Shown here in pieces: positions 12,987 to 26,154 of a stretch of 64,000 nt of DNA. The DNA comes from Hydractinia symbiolongicarpus (Eukaryota; Cnidaria; Hydrozoa; Anthoathecata; Hydractiniidae): positions 5,024,001-5,088,000 of the forward strand of contig NC_079876.1 of NCBI RefSeq assembly GCF_029227915.1. Direction: 5' to 3'. The notes beneath the pieces are model-generated. The model saw only the letters and a list, made by a program, of their open reading frames with translations. It did not search any database and was not told the DNA's origin. Positions within the stretch are counted from its first letter, which is position 1. Every line of letters begins with the position of its first letter. The translations under genes were made by a program, and so were the position numbers.

Positions 12987-14529
12987 GGAGTCCAATTGTC
13001 TCACTTATAACATTTATAAGGTCACAGTCCAAAATCAGTTCAATTTTGTGCCACAGTCAATCGTTTCACTGTTAAAAGCCATACAACCTAGTAATATCAG
13101 AATTATATCGCTAAATACATGTTGGTACGAATATGTGACCCAACCGTTGTAACTCAAACGGATTAACACCGTTAGAAAGTCAATGAAATGTAGTTTTTGA
13201 AACTGTCGCTACTTCTTTAGCGCGCGTTAACGGATAGGATTTGTCCCACAGAAAAGAACGACTTATTTACCTACATTTTTAAATGAAGCGCTACGACAGC
13301 GCCCAGTGTAATCGCTGATTTGCGGTAATCACATCAAATTAAGAAGAATGTTCTTTCTTGGAGTCCAATTGTCTCACTTTCACATTTACAAGGTCACAGT
13401 CCATAATCAGTTCAATTAAGTCTCACAGTCAATCGTTTCACTGTTAAAAGCCATACAACTTAGTATTACCGAAAAAACATCGCTAAATACATGTTGGTAC
13501 GAAAATGTGACCCAACCGTTGAAACTCAAACGAACTGACACCGTTAAAAAGTCAATGAAATGTAGTTTTTGAAACTGTAGCTACTTCTTCAGCGCGCGAT
13601 AACGGCTAGGATAGGTCCCACAGTGAAACATGACTTTTTATCTTAATTTTTAATTGAAGCGCTACCACAGCGCCCAGTGTAATCGCTGAGTTTCAGCAAT
13701 CGTTCCATATTAAGAAGAATGTTATTTCTTGGAGACCAATTGTCTCACTTTCACATTTATAAGGTTACAGTCCATAATCAGTTCAATTTAATCCCACACT
13801 CAATCGTTTCACTGTTAAAAGCGATGCAACCTAGTAATATCAGATAAATATCGCTAAATACATGTTGGTACAAAAATGTGACCCAACCGTTGAAACTCAA
13901 ACGAACTGACACCGTTAAAAAGTCAATGAAATGTAGTTTTTGAAACTGTAGCTACTTCTTCATCGCACGATAATGGCTAGGATTGGTCCCACAGTAAAGA
14001 ACGGCTTATTTATCTAATTTTTTAAATGAAGCGCTACCACAGCGCCCAGTGTAATCGTTGAGATCCGGCAATCACGTCAAATTAAGAAGAATGATATTTC
14101 TTGGAGTCCAATTGTCTCACTTATAACATTTATAAGGTCACAGTCCAAAATCAGTTCAATTATGTGCCACAGTCAATCGTTTCACTGTTAAAAGCCATAC
14201 AACCTAGTAATATCAGAATTATATCGCTAAATACATGTTGGTACGAATATGTGACCCAACCGTTGTAACTCAAACGGATTAACACCGTTAGAAAGTCAAT
14301 GAAATGTAGTTTTTGAAACTGTCGCTACTTCTTCAGCGCGCGGTAACGGATACGATTTGTCCCACAGAAAAGAAGGACTTATTTATCTACATTTTTAAAT
14401 GAAGCGCTACGACAGCGCCCAGTGTAATCGCTGATTTGCGGTAATCACATCAAATTAAGAAGAATGTTCTTTCTTGGAGTCCAATTGTCTCACTTTCACA
14501 TTTACAAGGTCCAAGTCCATAATCAGTTC

Positions 14530-16805
14530 AATTAAGTCTCACAGTCAATCGTTTCACTGTTAAAAGCCATACAACTTAGTATTACCGAACAAATATGGCT
14601 AAATTTATGTTGGTACGAATATGTGACTCAACCGTTGTAACTCAAACGGATTGATACTGTTAGAAAGTCAATGAAATGTAGTTTTTGAAACTGTCGCTAT
14701 TTCTTCAGCGCGCGATAACGGCTAGGATTGGTCCCACAGTAAAGGATGACTTATTTACCTAAACTTTCAAATGAAGCGCTACCACAGCGCCCAGTGTAAT
14801 CGCTGAGTTCCGGCAATCACGTCAAATTAAGAAGAATATTATTTCTTGGAGTCCAATTGTCTCATTTATCACATTTATCAGGTCACAGTCCAAAGTTAGT
14901 TCAATTAAGTCCAACAGTCAATCGTTTCATAGTCAAAAGCGATGCAACCTAGTAATATTAGAAAAATATCGCTAAATACATGTTGGTACGAATATGTGAC
15001 CAAACCGTTGTAACTGAAACGGACTAACACCGTTAGAAAGTCAATGAAATGTAGTTTTTGAAACTGTCGCTATTTCTTCAGCGCGCGATAACGGATATGA
15101 TTGGTCCCACAGTAAAGAATGACTTATTTGTCTAATCTCTTAAATGAAGCACTACCACAGCTCCCAGTGTAATCGCTGAGCTCAGGCAATCACGTCAAAT
15201 TAAGAAGAATGTTATTCCTTGGAGTCCAATTTTCTCATTTTTCACATTTATCAGGTCACAGTCCAAAGTTAGTTCAATTAAGTCCCACAGTCAATCGTTT
15301 CACTGTTAAAAGCGATGCAACTAAGTAATATCAGATAAATATCGCTAAATACATGTTGGTACGAATATGTGACCCCACCGTTGAAACTCAAACGAACTGA
15401 CACCGTTAGAAAGTCAATGAAATGTAGTTTTTGAAACTGTCGCTTATTCTTCAGCGCACGATAAAAGCCAGGATTGGTCCCACAGTTAAAAATGACTTAT
15501 TAATCTAAATTTTTAATTGAAGCCCTACCACAGCGCTCAGTGAAATCGCTGAGTTTCGGCAATCATTTCAAATTAAGAAGAATGTTACTTCTTGGAGTCC
15601 AATTGTCTCACTTTCACATTTATAAGGTCACAGTCCATAATCAGTTCAATTAAGTCTCACAGTCAATCGTTTCACTGTTAAAAGCCATACAACTTAGTAT
15701 TACCGAACAAATATGGCTAAATTTATGTTGGTACGAATATGTGACTCAACCGTTGTAACTCAAACGGATTGATACTGTTAGAAAGTCAATGAAATGTAGT
15801 TTTTGAAGCTGTAGCTATTTCTTCAGCGCGCGATAACGGCTAGGATTGGTCCCACAGTAAAGGATGACTTATTTACCTAAACTTTCAAATGAAGCGCTAC
15901 CACAGCGCCCAGTGTAATCGCTGAGTTCCGGCAATCACGTCAAATTAAGAAGAATATTATTTCTTGGAGTCCAATTGTCTCATTTATCACATTTATCAGG
16001 TCACAGTCCAAAGTTAGTTCAATTAAGTCCAACAGTCAATCGTTTTATAGTCAAAAGCGATGCAACCTAGTAATATCAGAAAAATATCGCTAAATACATG
16101 TTGGTACGAATATGTGACCAAACCGTTGTAACTGAAACGGACTGACACCGTTAGAAAGGCAATGAAATGTAGTTTTTGAAACTGTCGCTATTTCTTCAGC
16201 GCGCGATAACGGATATGATTGGTCCCACAGTAAAAAATGACTTATTTGTCTAATCTCTTAAATGAAGCACTACCACAGCTCCCAGTGTAATCGCTGACCT
16301 CAGGCAATCACGTCAAATTAAGAAGAATGTTATTCCTTGGAGTCCAATTTTTTCATTTTTCACATTTATCAGGTCACAGTCCAAAGTTAGTTCAATTAAG
16401 TCCCACAGTCAATCGTTTCACTGTTAAAAGCGATGCAACCAAGTAATATCAGATAAATATCGCTAAATACATGTTGGTACGAATATGTGACCCCACCGTT
16501 GAAACTCAAACGAACTGACACCGTTAGAAAGTCAATGAAATGTAGTTTTTGAAACTGTCGCTTATTCTTCAGTGCACGATAACGGCCAGGATTGGTCCCA
16601 CAGTTAAAAATGACTTATTAATCTAAATTTTTAATTGAAGCCCTACCACAGCGCTCAGTGAAATCGCTGAGTTTCGGCAATCATTTCAAATTAAGAAGAA
16701 TGTTACTTCTTGGAGTCCAATTGTCTCACTTTCACATTTATAAGGTCACAGTCCATAATCAGTTCAATTAAGTCTCACAGTCAATCGTTTCACTGTTAAA
16801 AGCCA
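14530..16805 (+). repeat. Two tandem copies of a 1,118-bp trimer
   Basis: The mark AACTTAGTATTACCGAACAA occurs at 14,573 and 15,691. GAATATTATTTCTTGG, CAAACCGTTGTAACTGAAAC, GGATATGATTGG, TTATTCCTTGG and GCCCTACCACAGCGCTCAG repeat at the same spacing. The first copy overlaps the right end of the 5.16 kb block, so the trimer was amplified from that edge. The second copy runs into the octamer block. Confidence 0.88.
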
Positions 16806-17489
16806 TGCAACTTAGTAATACCGAAAAAATATCGCTAAATACATGTTGGTACGTATATGTGACTCAACCGTTGTAACTCAAACGGATTGATACTGTTAGA
16901 AAGTTAATGAAATGTAGTTTTTGAAGCTGTAGCTACTTCTTCAGCGCGCGATAACGGCTAGGATTGGTCCCACAGTAAAATTTGACTTATTTATCTAATT
17001 TTTTAAATGAAGCGCTACCACAGCTCCCAGTGTAATTGCTGATTTGCGGTAATCACGTCAAATTAAGAAGAATGTTTTTTCTTGGAGCCCATTTGTGTCA
17101 TCTATCACATTGATCATGTCACAGTCCAAAGTTAGTTCAATTAAGTCCCACAGTCAATCGTTTCAGTGTTAAAAGCGATGCAACCAAGTAATATCAGATA
17201 AATATCGCTAAATACATGTTGGTACGAATATGTGACCCAACCGTTGAAACTCAAACGAACTGACACCGTTAGAAAGTCAATGAAATGTAGTTTTTGAAAC
17301 TGTCGCTTATTCTTCAGTGCACGATAACGGCCAGGATTGGTCCCACAGTAAAGGATAACTTATTTACCTAAACTTTCAAATAAAGCGCTACAACAGCGCC
17401 CAGTGTAATCGCTGAGTTCCGGCAATCACGTCACATTAAGAAGAATGTTATTTCTTGGAGTCCAATTGTCTCATTTATCACATTTATCA

Positions 17490-17610
17490 GGTCACAGTCC
17501 AAAGTTAGTTCAATTAAGTCCAACAGTCAATCGTTTCATAGTTAAAAGCGATGAAACCTAGTAATATCAGATAAATATCGCTAAATACATGTTAGTACGA
17601 AAATGTGACC
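17490..17610 (+). repeat. Internal inverted heptamer pair GGTCACA / TGTGACC (example)
   Basis: GGTCACA (17,490-17,496) and TGTGACC (17,604-17,610) are exact reverse complements about 107 bp apart within one monomer. A further nested pair, GTTGG and CCAAC, flanks the TACGAATATGTGAC stretch (for example 6,085-6,089 and 6,104-6,108). Many monomers keep both, others have lost one arm (GGTAACA, TGTGACA). Confidence 0.75.
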
Positions 17611-18540
17611 CAACCGTTGAAACTCAAACGGACTGACACCGTTAAAAAGACAAAAAAATGTAGTTTTTAAAACTGTAGCTACTTCTTCAGCGCGCGATAA
17701 CGGCTAGGATTGGTCCCACAGTAAAGAACGACTTATTTATCTAATTTTTTAAATGAAGCGCTACCACAGCGCCCAGTGTAATCGTTGAGTTCCGGCAATC
17801 ACGTCAAATTAAGAAGAGTGTTATTTCTTGGAGTCAAATTGTCTCACTTATAACATTTATAAGGTCACAGTCCGAAATCAGTTCAATTATGTGCCACAGT
17901 CAATCGTTTCACTGTTAAAAGCCATACAACCTAGTAATATCAGAATTATATCGCTAAATACATGTTGGTACGAATATGTGACCCAACCGTTGTAACTCAA
18001 ACGGATTAACATCGTTAGAAAGTCAAGGAAATGTAGTTTTTGAAACTGTCGCTATTTCTTCAGCGCGCGATAACGGATAGGATTTGTCCCACAGAAAAGA
18101 ACGACTTATTTATCTAAATTTTTAAATGAAGCGCTACCACAGCGCCCAGTGTAATCGCTGATTTGCGGTAATCACATCAAATTAAGAAGAATGTTTCTTC
18201 TTGGAGTCCAATTGTCTCACTGTCACATTTACAAGGTCACAGTCCCTAATCAGTTCAATTAAGTCTCACAGTCAATCGTTTCACTGTTAAAAGCGATGCA
18301 ACCAAGTAATATCAGATAAATATCGCTAAATACATGTTGGTACGAATATGTGACCCAACCGTTGAAACTCAAACGAACTGACACCGTTAGAAAGTCAATG
18401 AAATGTAGTTTTTGAAACTGTCGCTTATTCTTCAGCGCACGATAACGGCCAGGATTGGTCCCACAGTAAAGGATAACTTATTTACCTAAACTTTCAAATA
18501 AAGCGCTACCACAGCGCCCAGTGTAATCGCTGAGTTCCGG

Positions 18541-18660
18541 CAATCACGTCAAATTAAGAAGAATGTTATTTCTTGGAGTCCAATTGTCTCATTTATCAGG
18601 TCACAGTCCAAAGTTAATTCAATTAAGTCCAACAGTCAATCGTTTAATAGTTAAAAGCGA
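18541..18660 (+). repeat. 9-bp direct repeat contracted to one copy
   Basis: Many monomers carry CATTTATCA twice in tandem after GTCT. Here, and at about 21,558, only one copy remains (CTCATTTATCAGGTCACAG). Loss of exactly one 9-bp unit fits replication slippage or intra-repeat recombination. Confidence 0.85.
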
Positions 18661-19435
18661 TGCAACCTAGTAATATTAGAAAAATATCGCTAAATACATG
18701 TTGGTACGAATATGTGACTCAACCGTTGTAACTCAAACGGGTTGATACTGTTAGAAAGTCAATGAATTGTAGTTTTTGAAAATGTCGCTATTTCTTCAGC
18801 GCGCGATAACGGCTAGGATTGGTCCCACAGTAAAGGATAACTTATTTACCTAAACTTTCAAATGAAGCGCTACCACAGCGCCCAGTGTAATCGCTGAGTT
18901 CCGGCAATCACGTCAAATTAAGAAGAATGTTATTTCTTGGAATCCAATTGTCTCATTTATCACATTTATCAGGTCACAGTCCAAAGTTAGTTCAATTAAG
19001 TCCAACAGTCAATCGTTTCATAGTTAAAAGCGATGCAACCTAGTAATATCAGAAAAATATCGCTAAATACATGTTGGTACGAATATGTGACCTAACCGTT
19101 GAAACTACAACGGACTGGCACCGTTAGAAAGTCAATGAAATGTATTTTTGAAACTGTGGCTATTTCTCAAGCGCGCGATAACGGATATGATTGGTCCCAC
19201 AGTGAAACATGACTTTTTATCTTAATTTTTAATTGAAGCGCTACTGCAGCGCCCAGTGTAATCGCTGAGTTTCAGCAATCATTTCAAATTAAGAAGAATG
19301 TTTTTTCTAGGATTCCATATGTGTCATTTATCACATTGATCAAGTCACGGTCCAAAGGTAGTTCAATTAAGTCCCACAGTCAATCGTTTCACTGTTAAAA
19401 GCGATGCAACCTAGTAATATCAAAAAAATATCGCT

Positions 19436-22410
19436 AAATACATGTTGGTACGAATATGTGACCCCACCGTTGAAACTCAAACGAACTGACACCGTTAGAA
19501 AGTCAATAAAATGTAGGTTTTGAAACTGTCGCTTATTCTTCAGCGCACGATAACGGCCAGGATTGGTCCCACAGTTAAAAATGACTTATTAATCTAAATT
19601 TTTAATTGAAGCCCTACCACAGCGCTCAGTGAAATCGCTGAGTTTCGGCAATCATTTCAAATTAAGAAGAATGTTACTTCTTGGAGTCCAATTGTCTCAC
19701 TTTCACATTTATAAGGTCACAGTCCATAATCAGTTCAATTAAGTCTCACAGTCAATCGTTTCACTGTTAAAAGCCATGCAACTTAGTAATACCGAAAAAA
19801 TATCGCTAAATACATGTTGGTACGAATATGTGACTCAACCGTTGTAACTCAAACGGATTCATACTGTTAGAAAGTTAATGAAATGTAGTTTTTGAAGCTG
19901 TAGCTACTTCTTCAGCGCGCGATAACGGCTAGGATTGGTCCCACAGTAAAATTTGACTTATTTATCTAATTTTTTAAATGAAGCGCTACCACAGCTCCCA
20001 GTGTAATTGCTGATTTGCGGTAATCACGTCAAATTAAGAAGAATGCTTTTTCTTGGAGTCCATTTGTGTCATCTATCACATTGATCATGTCACAGTCCAA
20101 AGTTAGTTCAATTAAGTCCCACAGTCAATCGTTTCAGTGTTAAAAGCGATGCAACCAAGTAATATCAGATAAATATCGCTAAATACATGTTGGTACGAAT
20201 ATGTGACCCAACCGTTGAAACTCAAACGAACTGACACCGTTAGAAAGTCAATGAAATGTAGTTTTTGAAACTGTCGCTTATTCTTCAGTGCACGATAACG
20301 GCCAGGATTGGTCCCACAGTAAAGGATAACTTATTTACCTAAACTTTCAAATAAAGCGCTACCACAGCGCCCAGTGTAATCGCTGAGTTCCGGCAATCAC
20401 GTCACATTAAGAAGAATGTTATTTCTTGGAGTCCAATTGTCTCATTTATCACATTTATCAGGTCACAGTCCAAAGTTAGTTCAATTAAGTCCAACAGTCA
20501 ATCGTTTCATAGTTAAAAGCGATGAAACCTAGTAATATCAGATAAATATCGCTAAATACATGTTAGTACGAAAATGTGACCCAACCGTTGAAACTCAAAC
20601 GGACTGACACCGTTAAAAAGACAAAAAATGTAGTTTTTAAAACTGTAGCTACTTCTTCAGCGCGCGATAACGGCTAGGATTGGTCCCACAGTAAAGAACG
20701 ACTTATTTATCTAATTTTTTAAATGAAGCGCTACCACAGCGCCCAGTGTAATCGTTGAGTTCCGGCAATCACGTCAAATTAAGAAGAGTGTTATTTCTTG
20801 GAGTCAAATTGTCTCACTTATAACATTTATAAGGTCACAGTCCGAAATCAGTTCAATTATGTGCCACAGTCAATCGTTTCACTGTTAAAAGCCATACAAC
20901 CTAGTAATATCAGAATTATATCGCTAAATACATGTTGGTACGAATATGTGACCAAACCGTTGTAACTCAAACGGATTAACACCGTTAGAAAGTCAAGGAA
21001 ATGTAGTTTTTGAAACTGTCGCTATTTCTTCAGCGCGCGATAACGGATAGGATTTGTCCCACAGAAAAGAACGACTTATTTATCTAAATTTTTAAATGAA
21101 GCGCTACCACAGCGCCCAGTGTAATCGCTGATTTGCGGTAATCACATCAAATTAAGAAGAATGTTTCTTCTTGGAGTCCAATTGTCTCACTGTCACATTT
21201 ACAAGGTCACAGTCCCTAATCAGTTCAATTAAGTCTCACAGTCAATCGTTTCACTGTTAAAAGCGATGCAACCAAGTAATATCAGATAAATATCGCTAAA
21301 TACATGTTGGTACGAATATGTGACCCAACCGTTGAAACTCAAACGAACTGACACCGTTAGAAAGTCAATGAAATGTAGTTTTTGAAACTGTCGCTTATTC
21401 TTCAGCGCACGATAACGGCCAGGATTGGTCCCACAGTAAAGGATAACTTATTTACCTAAACTTTCAAATAAAGCGCTACCACAGCGCCCAGTGTAATCGC
21501 TGAGTTCCGGCAATCACGTCAAATTAAGAAGAATGTTATTTCTTGGAGTCCAATTGTCTCATTTATCAGGTCACAGTCCAAAGTTAGTTCAATTAAGTCC
21601 AACAGTCAATCGTTTAATAGTTAAAAGCGATGCAACCTAGTAATATTAGAAAAATATCGCTAAATACATGTTGGTACGAATATGTGACTCAACCGTTGTA
21701 ACTCAAACGGGTTGATACTGTTAGAAAGTAAATGAATTGTAGTTTTTGAAAATGTCGCTATTTCTTCAGCGCGCGATAACGGCTAGGATTGGTCCCACAG
21801 TAAAGGATAACTTATTTACCTAAACTTTCAAATGAAGCGCTACCACAGCGCCCAGTGTAATCGCTGAGTTCCGGCAATCACGCCAAATTAAGAAGAATGT
21901 TATTTCTTGGAGTCCAATTGTCTCATTTATCACATTTATCAGGTCACAGTCCAAAGTTAGTTCAATTAAGTCCAACAGTCAATCGTTTCATAGTTAAAAG
22001 CGATGCAACCTAGTAATATCAGAAAAATATCGCTAAATACATGTTGGTACGAATATGTGACCTAACCGTTGAAACTATAACGGACTGGCACCGTTAGAAA
22101 GTCAATGAAATGTATTTTTGAAACTGTGGCTATTTCTCCAGCGCGCGATAACGGCTAGGATTGGTCCCACAGTGAAACATGACTTTTTATCTTAATTTTT
22201 AATTGAAGCGCTACTGCAGCGCCCAGTGTAATCGCTGAGTTTCAGCAATCATTTCAAATTAAGAAGAATGTTTTTTCTAGGATTCCATATGTGTCATTTA
22301 TCACATTGATCAAGTCACGGTCCAAAGGTAGTTCAATTAAGTCCCACAGTCAATCGTTTCACTGTTAAAAGCGATGCAACCTAGTAATATCAAAAAAATA
22401 TCGCTAAATA
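19436..22410 (+). repeat. Octamer block (2,971 bp), copy 2
   Basis: Tandem partner of 16,465-19,435. The join lies near 19,430, where TATCAAAAAAATATCGC gives way to the ACCCCACCGTTGAAACTC variant; the same TATCAAAAAAATATCGC stretch closes copy 2 near 22,400. Beyond it the sequence switches to ACACAACCGTTGTAACTG and the AATATACAAACG subtype, which does not occur further left. Confidence 0.9.
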
Positions 22411-25400
22411 CATGTTGGTACGAATATGTGACACAACCGTTGTAACTGAAACGGACTGACGCCGTTAGAAAGTCATTGAAATGTAGTTCTTGAAACTGTC
22501 GCTATTTCTTCAGCGCGCGATGACGGCTAGGATTGGTTCCATAATATACAAACGACTTTTATTATCTTAATTTTTAAATGAAGAGCTACTACAGCGCCCA
22601 GTGTAATCGCTGAGTTCGGCAATCACGTCAAATTAAGAAGAATGTTATTTCTTGGAGTCCAATTGTCTCATTTATCACATTTATCAGGTCACACTCCAAA
22701 GTTAGTTCAATTAAGTCCAACAGTCAATCGTTTCATAGTTAAAAGCGATGCAACCTAGTAATGTTAGAAAAATATCGCAAAATACATGTTGGTACGAATA
22801 TGTGACCAAACCGTTGTAACTGAAACGGACTGACACCGTTAAAAAGTCAATGAAATGTAGTTTTTGAAGCTGTAGCTACTTCTTCAGCGCGCGATAACGG
22901 CTAGGATTGGTCCCACAGTAAAACTTGACTTATTTATCTAATTTTTTAAATGAAACGCTACCACAGCTCCCAGTGTAATCGCTGATTTGCGGTAATCACG
23001 TCAAATTAAGAAGAATGTTTTTTCTTGGAGTCCATTTGTGTCATCTATCACATTGATCATGTCACAGTCCAAAGTTAGTTCAATTAAGTCCCACAGTCAA
23101 TCGTTTCACTGTTAAAAGCGATGCAACCAAGTAATATCAGATAAATATTGCTAAATACATGTTTGTACGAATATGTGACCCAACTGTTGAAACTCCAGCG
23201 AACTGACACCGTTAGAAAGTCAATGAAATGTAGTTTTTGAAACTGTCGCTTATTCTTCAGCGCACGATAACGGCCAGGATTGGTCCCACAGTTAAAAATG
23301 ACTTATTAATCTAAATTTTTAATTGAAGCGCTACCACAGCGCCCAGTGAAATCGCTGAGTTTCGCCAATCATTTCAAATTAAGAAGAATGTTTTTTCTTG
23401 GAGTCCAATTGTCTCAGTTTCACATTTATACAGTCCATAATCAGTTCAATTAAGTCTCACAGTCAATCGTTTCACTGTTAAAAGCGATGCAACCTAGTAA
23501 TATCACATAAATATCGCTAAATACATGTTGGTACGAATATGTGACTCAACCGTTGTAACTCAAACGGATTGATACTGTTAGAAAGTCAATGAAATGTAGT
23601 TTTTGAAAATGTCGCTATTTCTTCAGCGCGCGATAATGGCTAGGATTGGTCCCACAGTAAAGGATAACTTATTTACCTAAACTTTCAAATGAAGCGCTAC
23701 CACAACGCCCAGTGTAATCGCTGAGTTCCGGCAATCACGTCAAATTAAGAATAATGTTATTTCCTGGAGTCCAATTGTCTCATTTTTCACATTTATCAGG
23801 TCACAGTCCAAAGTTAGTTATATTAAGTCCCACAGCCAATCGTTTCATTGTTAAAAGCGATGCAACCTAGTAATATCAAAAAAATATCGCTAAATACATG
23901 TTGGTACGAATATGTGACACAACCGTTGAAACTCACTCGAACTGGCACCGTTAGAAAGTCAATGAAATGTAGTTCTTGAAACTGTCGCTATATCTTCATT
24001 GCGCGATAACGGCTAGGATTGCTCTCAGAGTTAAAAATGACTTATTAATCTAAATTTTTAAATGAAGCGCTACTACAGCGCCCAGTGTAATCGCTGAGAT
24101 CCGGCAATCATGTCAAATTAAGAAGAATGTTATTTCTTGGAGTCCAATTGTCTCATTTATCACATTTATCAGGTCACAGTCCAAAGTTAGTTCAATTAAG
24201 TCCAACAGTCAATCGTTTCATAGTTAAAAGCGATGCAACCTAGTAATGTTAGAAAAATATCGCTAAATACATGTTGGTACGAATATGTGACCAAACCGTT
24301 GTAACTGAAACGGACTGACACCGTTAAAAAGTCAATGAAATGTAGTTTTTGAAGCTGTAGGTACTTCTTCAGCGCGCGATAACGGCTAGGATTGGTCCCA
24401 CAGTATAATTTGACTTATTTATCTAATTTTTTAAATGAAGCGCTACCACAGCTCCCAGTGTAATTGCTGATTTGCGGTAATCACGTCAAATTATGAAGAA
24501 TGTTTTTTCTTGGAGTCCATTTGTGTCATCTATCACATTGATCATGTCACAGTCCAAAGTTAGTTCAATTAAGTCCCACAGTCAATCGTTTCACTGTTAA
24601 AAGCGATGCAACCAAGTAATATCAGATAAATATTGCTAAATACATGTTGGTACGAATATGTGACCCAACCGTTGAAACTCCAGCGAACTGACACCGTTAG
24701 AAAGTCAATGAAATGTAGTTTTTGAAACTGTCGCTTATTCTTCAGCGCACGATAACGGCCAGGATTGGTCCCACAGTTAAAAATGACTTATTAATCTAAA
24801 TTTTTAATTGAAGCGCTACCACAGCGCCCAGTGAAATCGCTGAGTTTCGGCAATCATTTCAAATTAAGAAGAATGTTTTTTCTTGGAGTCCAATTGTCTC
24901 ACTTTCACATTTATAAGGTCACAGTCCATAATCAGTTCAATTAAGTCTCACAGTCAATCGCTTCACTGTTAAAAGCCATACAACTTAGTAATACCGAAAA
25001 AATATCGCTAAATACATGTTGGTACGAATATGTGACTCAACCGTTGTAACTCAAACGGATTGATACTGTTAGAAAGTCAATGAAATGTAGTTTTTGAAGC
25101 TGTAGCTACTTCTTCAGCACACGATAACGGCCAGGATTGGTCCCACAGAAAATTTGACTTATTTATTTAATTTTTTAAATGAAGTGCTACCACAGCGCCC
25201 AGTGTAATCGCTGAGTTCCGGCAATCACGTCAAATTAAGAAGAATGTTATTTCTTGGAGTCCAATTGTCTCACTTATAACATTTATAAGGTCACGGTCCA
25301 AAATAAGTTCAATTATGTGCCACAGTCAATCGATTCATTGTTAAAAGCCATACAACCTAGTAATATCAGAAAAATATCGCTAAATACATGTTGGTACGAA

Positions 25401-26154
25401 TATGTGACACAACCGTTGAAACTCACTCGGACTGGCACCGTTAGAAAGTCAATGAAATGTAGTTTTTGAAACTGTCGCTATTTCTTCATTGCGCGATAAC
25501 GGCCAGGATTGGTCCCACAGTTAAAAATGACTTATTAATCTAAATTTTTAATTGAAGCGCTACCACAGCACCCAGTGTAATCGCTGAGTTCCGGCAATCA
25601 TGTCAAATTAAGAAGAATGTTATTTCTTGGAGTCCAATTTCCTCATTTATCACATTTATCAGGTAACAGTCCAAAGTTAGTTCAATTAAGTCCCACAGTC
25701 AATCGTTTCACTGTTAAAAGCGATGCAACCTAGTAATATCAGATAAATATCGCTAAATACATGTTGGTACGAATATGTGACCTAACCGTTGAAACTATAA
25801 CGGACTGGCACCGTTAGAAAGTCAATGAAATGTAGTTTTTGAAACTGTCGCTATTTCTCCAGCGCGCGATAACGGCTAGGATTGGTCCCACAGTGAAACA
25901 TGACTTTTTATCTTAATTTTTAATTGAAGCACTACTACAGCGCCCAGTGTAATCGCTGAGTTTCAGCAATCATTTCATATTAAGAAGAATGTTATTTCTT
26001 GGAGTCCAATTGTCTCACTTTCACATTGATAAGGTCACAGTCCATAATCAGTTCAATTAAATCCCACAGTCAATCGTTTCACTGTTAAAAGCCACACAAC
26101 CTAGTATTATCAGAAAAATATCGCTAAATACATGTTGGTACGAATATGTGACTC
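21690..26154 (+). repeat. 12-monomer unit (about 4,465 bp), copy 1
   Basis: The stretch 21,690-24,115 returns at 26,155-28,590. Marks are AAACGGGTTGATACTG (21,704 and 26,168), AATATACAAACG (22,544 and 27,009), CACACTCCAAAG, and GCTCTCAGAG (24,021 and 28,486). The offset is 4,465 bp, twelve monomers. It contains the first occurrence in the window of the GGTTCCATAATATA subtype. It overlaps the end of octamer copy 2, so the larger unit captured part of an older one. Confidence 0.82.
24115..26100 (+). repeat. 2 kb segment repeated at 31,927-33,912 (offset 7,812, 21 monomers)
   Basis: Both copies carry TATAATTTGAC (24,404 and 32,216), AATTATGAAGAATG, ATTTATTTAATTTTTTAAATG, CAAAATAAGTTC and GCCACACAACC (26,091 and 33,903). 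The match is interrupted near 25,395-25,480. There this copy reads ACACAACCGTTGAAACTCAC and the partner reads ACTCAACCGTTGTAACTCAA, a patch discussed in the findings. Confidence 0.82.

Larger units (their letters stand above)
9842..15000 (+). repeat. Copy 2 of the 5.16 kb duplicated block (partner 200-5,358)
   Basis: It matches 200-5,358 with scattered single-base changes. Examples are TCCAACAGTTAAAGATG against TCCCACAGTTAAAGATG near 11,897, and the restored TATTCGCTGAG near 11,961 where copy 1 has a short loss (2,321). Because the same private deletions and inversion occur in both copies, the duplication is younger than those events. The right-hand end passes into a trimer duplication at about 14,530. 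Confidence 0.88.
16465..19435 (+). repeat. Octamer block (2,971 bp), copy 1
   Basis: Rare variants recur 2,971 bp downstream: GCCCTACCACAGCGCTCAG at 16,640 and 19,611; ATGAAACCTAG at 17,551 and 20,522; a 9-bp deletion at about 18,587 and 21,558. Only scattered single-base differences were noticed, such as a seven-A run near 17,650 that has six A in copy 2. Very high identity over eight monomers implies a recent tandem duplication. Confidence 0.9.

Noticed and set aside
17488-17500. AGGTCA, a nuclear hormone receptor half-site, in each unit
   Set aside because: It is a six-base match that is common by chance, and many subtypes have lost it (AGGTAACA, AAGTCACG). There is no paired half-site at a standard spacing.
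25254-25469. A 71-codon open frame on the + strand starting at TTG
   Set aside because: It lies wholly inside ordinary satellite, begins at a TTG in the GGAGTCC block and spans about half a monomer. Equivalent positions in neighbouring units are broken by stops. It is open only because of local point variants, so I do not call a gene.
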